A stretch of 11,838 nt of DNA from Candidatus Coatesiibacteriota bacterium (lineage in GTDB: Bacteria; B130-G9), in the NCBI GenBank assembly GCA_016929465.1, contig JAFGIT010000246.1:1-11838 (forward strand), in the 5' to 3' direction. Below the pieces are notes generated by a model. The model was not told where the DNA came from. It ran no database searches and saw nothing but the letters and a program-made list of their open reading frames with translations. Position numbers and translations under genes: made by a program. Positions 6,830 through 11,838 of the stretch are shown here, piece by piece; positions within the stretch are counted from its first letter, which is position 1, and every line of letters starts with the position of its first letter.

Positions 6830-7576
6830 TTGGGCGTGCCAAGGAGTCGGGGATCCAAGTTCGGAGCTCTCCGTTCGACCATCGGCTCTTCGAATTGCTG
6901 TTTTGGAGCCGATTGTCGGGGCTTCACACTCGTTGAGCTTATAGTCGTTTTATTCGTGGCGGGCCTAATCGCTGCCTTCGTTCTCCCCTCGTTTGTCGGC
7001 AGCCTTAGAGGCATGCGGCTGAAGGGCGAAGTGAAGCACCTTGCGGCAACTCTGAGGTTCGCCAGGAGCCAGGCGGTCTGCAATAAGGGACTCTCGGTTG
7101 TCAGGCTAGACCTGGACAGCGGGACGTACGAACTGACGATCAAAAAGAATGGGCGAAAGAGGGGCAGCTCGAGTCTTGGTGGCGACCTGGGGAGCGATCT
7201 GGGCGGCAATCCGGGCTCGCTTGGTGGTTCTCCCTCCCTGTTTAGTTCCGGAGACTCATTGAGTCAATCTCAGAATTTCAGTGATTCATTCGATTCACCA
7301 TCCGGGGAACCGAAACCGGGCGGCTCCAAGGGCGACACCCCGCTCGCCCAAAGCGTGAAGAAGCAACAGAAGCTCAAAGAGGGAATCAGTATCGCCGGTT
7401 TCACCTATGGCGAGGAGACATTCGACGATGGAGTCTGCAACGTATTCTTCTTCCCAAGCGGCGCCTCGACGGGCGGCCTGATTGAGTTAATGAGCGAATC
7501 CGGCCAGTCGTTTGTTATAGAAATAGAACCGGTTACGGGCTCAGTGAAGATCAAGTCGAAGGATGAATATGAATAG
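6830..7576 (+). CDS. gspH: Minor pseudopilin GspH (FimT/GspH fold) with Gly/Ser-rich insert
   Basis: A 248-residue tip pseudopilin. The cleavage site is RG^FTLVE (after Gly31, Glu at +5), followed by a hydrophobic helix to AAFVLP (48-53). The head shows the GspH pattern: LRFARSQAVCNKGLSVVRLDLDSG-type strands at about 75-105, and after the insert GFTYGEETFDD...FFFPSGASTGG (190-216), then VIEIEPVTGSVKI (229-241). Between these lies a low-complexity stretch of about 70 residues (108-178), dominated by Gly, Ser and Asp, with repeated LGG/SLGG units; GspH is normally some 150-190 residues. No ATG is available: the choice is TTG 6830, with GGGA six bases before it, or GTG 6836. Either gives a long leader of about 30 residues containing three cysteines. 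It begins right after the gspG stop and overlaps gspI by 14 bases. Confidence 0.88.
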   Translation: MGVPRSRGSKFGALRSTIGSSNCCFGADCRGFTLVELIVVLFVAGLIAAFVLPSFVGSLRGMRLKGEVKHLAATLRFARSQAVCNKGLSVVRLDLDSGTYELTIKKNGRKRGSSSLGGDLGSDLGGNPGSLGGSPSLFSSGDSLSQSQNFSDSFDSPSGEPKPGGSKGDTPLAQSVKKQQKLKEGISIAGFTYGEETFDDGVCNVFFFPSGASTGGLIELMSESGQSFVIEIEPVTGSVKIKSKDEYE

Positions 7577-8072
7577 AGAGTTGCCGATGAGACAGCGCCA
7601 ACAATCGTCCCTTGATCGCTCCGGCTTCACCCTCCTCGAGGTGATGATCGCGCTTGCGATATTGGCGATAGGACTCGTGACGGTGATGCAGCTTTTCGCT
7701 GGCGCGCTGAGGCTCTCGAGGGTCGATAAGGGCCTTACTGAGGCTGTCTTCGTTGCCCAGCAAGTAATGGACGACCTGGTCCTGAGAAACACCCTCGAGG
7801 ATGGCGAGGAAGACACCGGTGAAGAAAAGGGTTACCAGTGGGAATCCCACGTTGAGAAGCTCGTTGGCGAGGACATGGAAGCCACAAACAAAGACGATAT
7901 AAATACTGCGGATTATATTGCTGAGATCGGGGCCGACGACGCGATCGTGCCGGTGGACATCTACAAGATCACAGTGGCCGTCAAATGGCATTTTGGCGAT
8001 AGCGAGAACGAGCGCGTTTATGAGCTTCACTCTCTCAAAGCACTGGCGTTCAGGGAGGAGCTCCAGCAATGA
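7563..8072 (+). CDS. gspI: Minor pseudopilin GspI
   Basis: A 169-residue tip pseudopilin. The cleavage site is SG^FTLLEV (after Gly21, Glu at +5), followed by MIALAILAIGLVTV, the classic GspI/PilV hydrophobic helix. AVFVAQQVMDDL (61-72) matches the conserved A-x-x-x-A-x-x-x-M-x-x-L segment of GspI. An acidic low-complexity stretch (79-89, EDGEEDTGEEK) and a further charged stretch interrupt the head, making it longer than the usual 120-130 residues. The start is uncertain: ATG 7563 is the longest reading; ATG 7569 has AAGGA five bases before it; ATG 7587 would give a 13-residue leader. The gene overlaps the end of gspH and shares ATGA with gspJ, so it is translationally coupled on both sides. 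GspI normally forms the core of the tip complex with GspJ and GspK. Confidence 0.92.
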   Translation: MNMNRELPMRQRQQSSLDRSGFTLLEVMIALAILAIGLVTVMQLFAGALRLSRVDKGLTEAVFVAQQVMDDLVLRNTLEDGEEDTGEEKGYQWESHVEKLVGEDMEATNKDDINTADYIAEIGADDAIVPVDIYKITVAVKWHFGDSENERVYELHSLKALAFREELQQ

Positions 8073-8851
8073 CGTTTTCGGGTCGATGGAGAAGTGGTTT
8101 CACGCTACTCGAGCTGCTTATCGCCAGCACGATTACGGTCGTGATAGTGACTATGGTTCTTGCGGCTTTCCAGGTGGCATCGAAGGCCTGGGCGGCGGGT
8201 GAGAGACGAGGAGATGATATACAGCGCACGCGTATGGGACTGTCACGGTTGCTCGAGGACACCAAATCCGCATATCCATTCAAAGTCAGGATGTTCGAGC
8301 AGCAAGGAAAGACGAGAATGACTCATGTCCTCCTGTTTGCGGGGCAGCCGGACAAAATAAGCTTCGTGACGAAACAGGGCGGCATCACCGGCGAGGAGAA
8401 CTGCTACGGGCTTCGCGCCGTCACATACTACGTCAACGATTCTGGCTCCGATGATGAGACAGGCTTAATAATGCAGGAGGGTAATCCCTTCGTCGAGGAG
8501 CCCTTCGAGGAGGGCATCGAATATCGGATCGACCCGGATATCACTTCAATCGCCTTCCGCTACTACTACGATCCCAACATCAGGCTTCGGTTCACTCAGA
8601 TCCTGTCGAACGACGCCGGTGAGGACCCGGGCGAGTGGCTCGAGAGCTGGGATTCATACAATGAGAGCTCAGATATGGGATACTCCGTGGAGGAGGCAAA
8701 GGAGATCGAGAACTACCTGCCGAAGGCTGTCGAGGTAACATTGACCGCAGTTCGAGAGGGAGAGGAGGAAACTCTGGGCCCATTCATCATTCCCATCATG
8801 AATCGCCAGGTTTCGCTGGCAAGTGGACTCGCGGAGGTGGACGAGTTTTGA
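8069..8851 (+). CDS. gspJ: Minor pseudopilin GspJ
   Basis: A 260-residue tip pseudopilin. The leader is only ten residues, with SG^FTLLE cleavage after Gly10 and Glu at +5, followed by the helix to LAAFQVASKAW (31-41). The head carries the GspJ-like segments RTRMGLSRLLEDTKSAYPF (53-71) and, near the C-terminus, a Trp (194) followed by LPKAVEVTLTA (217-227), the PxxVxVxL strand seen in this family. It is somewhat longer than typical GspJ, owing to an acidic middle section (about 126-155). ATG 8069 overlaps the gspI stop (ATGA) and has GGGAGGAG eight bases upstream, so the start is well fixed. It abuts gspK through TGATG. In known systems GspJ binds GspI and GspK to form the tip that starts pseudopilus assembly. 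Confidence 0.93.
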   Translation: MTFSGRWRSGFTLLELLIASTITVVIVTMVLAAFQVASKAWAAGERRGDDIQRTRMGLSRLLEDTKSAYPFKVRMFEQQGKTRMTHVLLFAGQPDKISFVTKQGGITGEENCYGLRAVTYYVNDSGSDDETGLIMQEGNPFVEEPFEEGIEYRIDPDITSIAFRYYYDPNIRLRFTQILSNDAGEDPGEWLESWDSYNESSDMGYSVEEAKEIENYLPKAVEVTLTAVREGEEETLGPFIIPIMNRQVSLASGLAEVDEF

Positions 8852-9951
8852 TGGGAATCAGAGAGCGGATGTTGAGAGGCTGCCCGCATATCAGTCGTCT
8901 GCGGAATGACCGTCGCGGTGTGGCTCTTTTGATGGTCATCTGGATTATGGTCCTTCTCACGGTAATGGCGCTGGAGCTTTCTTTCGAAAAGAGGGTTGAC
9001 TTGTCGATTGCGACAAATTTTCGGGACGAGGCCCAGGCTTACTACCTGGCACTCGCAGGCATGAACATGGCATTTTCTGAGATTCTATCGAAAGAATATT
9101 ATATGGGCTCCTCAGACGGCGGCGGGAATCTGTATTTCATCGCCCGTCAGGCCACCTGGAACGAGGCAGGCGAGCTCGAGCTGGATGAGGCTGCCCCGGA
9201 CCGTGACGGCGTCCGCCTGGGGCGTGGGTCATTCGACTACGAGATCGTCGATGAGCGCAGGAAACTGGATATTCGGCTGTCGAGCAACGATGACAGGCTG
9301 AGGGACCTGCTCATTGAGTCTGGCGTGGACGATCTGACAGCAGACACGATAACGGATTCGATCAAGGATTGGCGTGACTCCGATGATCTCCATCGAGTGA
9401 ATGGCGCCGAGGACGAATACTACGAGGTCAATTACGAGGACCAGGGGATGAATTCACCCTATCTGTGCAAGAATGCCAACTTCGATTCCGTTCGAGAGCT
9501 GCTGCTGATCCGCGGCATGACGCCCGAGATCCTATTCGGATCCGCCCAAGTGGAAAAGTATGGCTTCCGTAAGGAGGAGGACAGCGAAGGCGATGAGGAT
9601 GAGGAGTATGCTGGGGTCTTCGACCTGTTGACTGTTTGGGGTGGAGGTCTTTACTATGACACCGCGTCCGACGATCTTCTTGCGGGATTGACCGGTGACG
9701 CTCGCGCGCAGGAGGAGATGGATCGAAGAGAGAGTGGGGATTGGACAAACCGCCAGGCGCCAACTCACCGGGTGACCTCTTCCAGGTTCACCATTACAGC
9801 CACTGGCAGAGTTGGGGCAGCGGATGTCGAGCGCACAGTAGTCGCAGTTGTCAAAAAAGTTGGAAATATCAGGCAGCCAAGAATTGAGATACTCGAGTGG
9901 CTCGATAATTACGTCGGTTCTGCCTACATGCAGTTTGGTTCCGATCTCTAG
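8851..9951 (+). CDS. gspK: Minor pseudopilin GspK
   Basis: A 366-residue protein, the large pseudopilin that caps the tip. The cleavage site is RRG^VALLMVIWI (after Gly23); as usual in GspK there is no Glu at +5. The mature helix runs to about residue 43. The T2SSK head shows FRDEAQAYYLALAGMNMA (57-74), a DYEIVDERRKLDIR strand (129-142), the conserved IKDWRDSDD...VNGAEDEYY (171-191) and NSPYLCKNANFDSVRELLLIRGM (201-223). An acidic patch (242-252) follows the point where the alpha domain ends. ATG 8851 shares its A with the gspJ stop (TGATG); a TTG directly in front would add one residue and is less likely. GGAGG at 8833-8837 is 13 bases away, rather far, consistent with coupled translation. 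All family landmarks appear intact. Confidence 0.94.
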   Translation: MGIRERMLRGCPHISRLRNDRRGVALLMVIWIMVLLTVMALELSFEKRVDLSIATNFRDEAQAYYLALAGMNMAFSEILSKEYYMGSSDGGGNLYFIARQATWNEAGELELDEAAPDRDGVRLGRGSFDYEIVDERRKLDIRLSSNDDRLRDLLIESGVDDLTADTITDSIKDWRDSDDLHRVNGAEDEYYEVNYEDQGMNSPYLCKNANFDSVRELLLIRGMTPEILFGSAQVEKYGFRKEEDSEGDEDEEYAGVFDLLTVWGGGLYYDTASDDLLAGLTGDARAQEEMDRRESGDWTNRQAPTHRVTSSRFTITATGRVGAADVERTVVAVVKKVGNIRQPRIEILEWLDNYVGSAYMQFGSDL

Positions 9952-9984
9952 ACTTGCCCCCGAATGAGAGTATAGAAGACCCGA

Positions 9985-11838
9985 ATGGTTTCACTACAAT
10001 CTAGCCTTAGCATTCTCTTCAAGACGGACAAGGTGATTCTAACGCACCTTGGAAAGGGCTTCAGCAAGTACACACTGATGGATTATGAGGTCATAGATCT
10101 ATCCAGCTCCGAGGATAATTCCGAGGACCACATAGACATGCTGATCCAGAATGGCATCTCCCACTTCCTGGAGGAACACCGCATCAAGCCTGACAGCGTG
10201 TCGATCGGGATTCCAAGAGAGGACGTGTTCTTTACATTTGCCGAGCTGCCAAAGGTCCAAGGCGGCAACCTGGGCGAGCTTTTGGGTTACGAGATCGAGC
10301 GCCATGTTCCCTTGCCGCAGGATTCGATATTCTTCGACGCCCAGGTCGTGTCCGACGGCGGGGGGCAGAAGGGGATGCTCAAGGTCGCTATAATTGCCGC
10401 ACGCCGCGATCTCATTCAGCGATATGCCAATATAATCGAGCAGATCAATCTTACGGCCTCTGCCATAACGATCTCCGCGCTTGGGCTGGTCGACTTCTTC
10501 AATCAGTTCGGAGAACCTACGGAGAATGCAACAACGGCGCTCGTTGACTGCGACAACGGCACCGCGGACCTGGTAATTCTCAAGGGCAAGGAACTGCAAT
10601 ATTGCAGGACCATCGACCTCAATCGGGAAATGCCTGGAACTCCCGAGCCGGAAAAGACCTTCAAGCGGCCCCTCTTAGGAGAGATACTGAAGGACCTCGG
10701 GATAATAACCGACGAGCAGCTGGAGCTAGCTCTGGCGGAGCAGCGCAAGAGCGGCGAGGTTCTGATTGGGCAAGTGCTGTTCGATCTGGGCTTCATCTCC
10801 GAGGAAGACCTTGCCAGAGCTCTATCCGGTCAGGCGAATTCCCGGCATAGTCGGCATGCCGCCGGCCATCATGCTGGGCATGTTGCCAGTGCATCAGGCG
10901 GATTCGAGTATTCGACGGAGCCAGCCGCTATCCAGGACGAGGCCGCGCAGGGCAGGGCCCGCGCGATTCTCGATGAATTAGTCGTTTACGCGGATGGCAA
11001 TGGCGGCTCCTCCTATATAGATGAGTTATATATATCCGGGGAATATAGGAGCGCTCTAGCGCTTCAAGGGACGCTCCTCGAACAGGGATTCTCTGGACGA
11101 GTCAAGATGCTGCAGCCGCATCAGAAAATGCGGTCCCTGCTTCCACCCGAGAAGGCAAGCTCCCTCTGTCCCGCAATCGGGCTCGGAATGCGCGATTTCG
11201 AGGACAAAATTAAAGGCGCGAATCTGCTGCCAACGGAGCTGAGAGCCAGTCGCCGTCTCTATGGCAAGCGATTTATGATCGCTCTCTCTGCAGCCCTTTG
11301 CGTGCTATTGCTCGCGGTCTTCGGAAGCAGCATCGCCAAGCAGACAATGAGGGTCGCATACCTCGAGGAGAGGATTGAGGCCCTTAGCGGAGATGTGAAA
11401 CTGGTCTCCGCCACCAGAAAGGATGTTCAGACCTGGGGCAAGCTGCTGAAGGAGCTCAAGGAGATTTCCTCGGAGACGCTCAATCCTCTTCTGGTACTGA
11501 AGGAGCTCGACCGCATATTGCCGAGTGAAGGCCCCGACAAAGTCTGGATAACGAATTTCCGTCTCAAAGGGAATAGTCTATCGATCAATGGTCGTTCATA
11601 CCAGCCGGAGGAATTGCTTGCGAAGCTGGAAGAATCGCCTCTTTTCAAGAACGTCAATTTCGAAGGCCGGATAACTACGGGGAAAGATGCAGAGCGGTTC
11701 GGTGTCGTGCTCGAGATCGACATAGCGAGCCAGTGGGACATGTTACGGCCAGAAGTGGTGCCAGAGACTGAGGAGGCGCCCATAGGCCCTGAGTCGCCCG
11801 AGGAAGATATGGTTATTGGTCCCGGGGATCTGGACGAG
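9985..11838 (+). CDS. gspL: GspL-like assembly protein (PilM+PilN fusion) with embedded MshEN-type domain, 3' end missing
   Basis: An open frame of 618 codons reaches the window edge without a stop. Residues about 5-212 are an actin-like PilM/GspL cytoplasmic domain, with VSIGIPREDVFFTFAELPK (72-90), a YEIERHVPLP segment (102-111) and the ALVDCDNGTADLVIL strand pair (185-199). Residues about 226-283 then match the MshEN/T2SSE_N module: two G-x-x-L-x-x-x-G...L-x-x-x-L-x-x-Q repeats (232-253 and 262-283). A His-rich stretch (287-299) follows. The actin-like fold resumes at about 324 with ILDELVVYAD and ends with CPAIGLGMRDFE (395-406). GANLLP (411-416) is the PilN-type cytoplasmic motif, a membrane helix spans 429-450, and a coiled-coil and PilN ferredoxin-like domain reach about 582; an acidic Pro-rich tail follows. 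GspL docks GspE to the membrane. ATG 9985 is the first start after an in-frame stop at 9973, with weak GAAG ahead. Confidence 0.85.
   Translation, partial: MVSLQSSLSILFKTDKVILTHLGKGFSKYTLMDYEVIDLSSSEDNSEDHIDMLIQNGISHFLEEHRIKPDSVSIGIPREDVFFTFAELPKVQGGNLGELLGYEIERHVPLPQDSIFFDAQVVSDGGGQKGMLKVAIIAARRDLIQRYANIIEQINLTASAITISALGLVDFFNQFGEPTENATTALVDCDNGTADLVILKGKELQYCRTIDLNREMPGTPEPEKTFKRPLLGEILKDLGIITDEQLELALAEQRKSGEVLIGQVLFDLGFISEEDLARALSGQANSRHSRHAAGHHAGHVASASGGFEYSTEPAAIQDEAAQGRARAILDELVVYADGNGGSSYIDELYISGEYRSALALQGTLLEQGFSGRVKMLQPHQKMRSLLPPEKASSLCPAIGLGMRDFEDKIKGANLLPTELRASRRLYGKRFMIALSAALCVLLLAVFGSSIAKQTMRVAYLEERIEALSGDVKLVSATRKDVQTWGKLLKELKEISSETLNPLLVLKELDRILPSEGPDKVWITNFRLKGNSLSINGRSYQPEELLAKLEESPLFKNVNFEGRITTGKDAERFGVVLEIDIASQWDMLRPEVVPETEEAPIGPESPEEDMVIGPGDLDE

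Noticed and set aside
7551-8069. 172-codon minus-strand frame that almost exactly mirrors gspI
   Set aside because: The plus strand has the prepilin site, hydrophobic helix and operon overlaps; the antisense product has none.
10602-10981. Two overlapping plus-strand frames (82 and 71 codons) inside the GspL region
   Set aside because: The GspL frame is open throughout and carries recognisable domains. The 10766 frame was kept only as a possible local frameshift signal, not as a gene.
3308-11838. Type IV pilus assembly cluster (PilB, PilC, PilM, PilN) as the main interpretation
   Set aside because: The G-H-I-J-K pseudopilin order, the DPWGxxY motif of GspG and a clear GspK are T2SS traits, and no PilT or PilA is seen. 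The GspL protein does resemble PilM+PilN, as in some non-enteric T2SS.
1-11838. CRISPR arrays, tRNA or rRNA genes, insertion sequences and attachment sites
   Set aside because: No regularly spaced repeats, cloverleaf, rRNA-like sequence, transposase or terminal inverted repeats were found by eye.

Overview
The window is a type II secretion system (T2SS) gene cluster on the + strand, preceded by an ECF sigma factor/anti-sigma pair. The T2SS genes, the OstA/LptA-like domain and the outer-membrane-directed secretion machinery all point to a Gram-negative (diderm) bacterium. The gene order and the domain make-up (a PilM+PilN-like GspL, a TPR-OstA protein ahead of gspE, heavy use of ATA and AGG/AGA codons) do not look like an enteric or Vibrio gsp operon. 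A deltaproteobacterium-like or uncultured candidate-phylum lineage is plausible, but I cannot name it from this sequence.

Layout. Bases 1-512 are AT-rich with no convincing gene; they hold one GC-rich stem-loop and a weak ECF-type promoter candidate. At 513-1971 lie an ECF sigma factor and, overlapping it by 35 bases, a membrane anti-sigma factor with two tandem zinc-finger (zf-HC2) units. At 2022-3311 is an exported protein joining TPR-like repeats to an OstA/LptA-like beta domain. From 3308 onward come gspE (ATPase), gspF (inner-membrane platform), gspG (major pseudopilin), gspH, gspI, gspJ and gspK (minor pseudopilins), and a GspL-like assembly protein that runs off the right edge. Most junctions are overlaps or short gaps, so this reads as one or two transcription units. 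A hairpin followed by a T run sits in the only sizeable internal gap (gspE-gspF). gspC, gspD, gspM and the prepilin peptidase are not seen here.

How it works together. GspE hydrolyses ATP in the cytoplasm, docked on GspL and GspF. GspG polymerises into the pseudopilus, with the GspH/I/J/K tip on top, and this pushes folded periplasmic substrates through an outer-membrane secretin (not in the window). The ECF/anti-sigma pair may tie expression to an envelope signal, but that is inference from gene order.

The most notable observation is in the GspL-like protein. Its actin-like cytoplasmic domain appears to be interrupted by an MshEN/T2SSE_N-type domain, the module normally found at the N-terminus of GspE/PilB/MshE ATPases. 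The copy in GspL is closer to the MshEN consensus than the one in the neighbouring GspE. Other oddities are the TPR-OstA fusion, a Gly/Ser-rich insert in the GspH head, loss of the acidic pair in the GspG calcium loop, and the duplicated zinc-finger unit of the anti-sigma factor.
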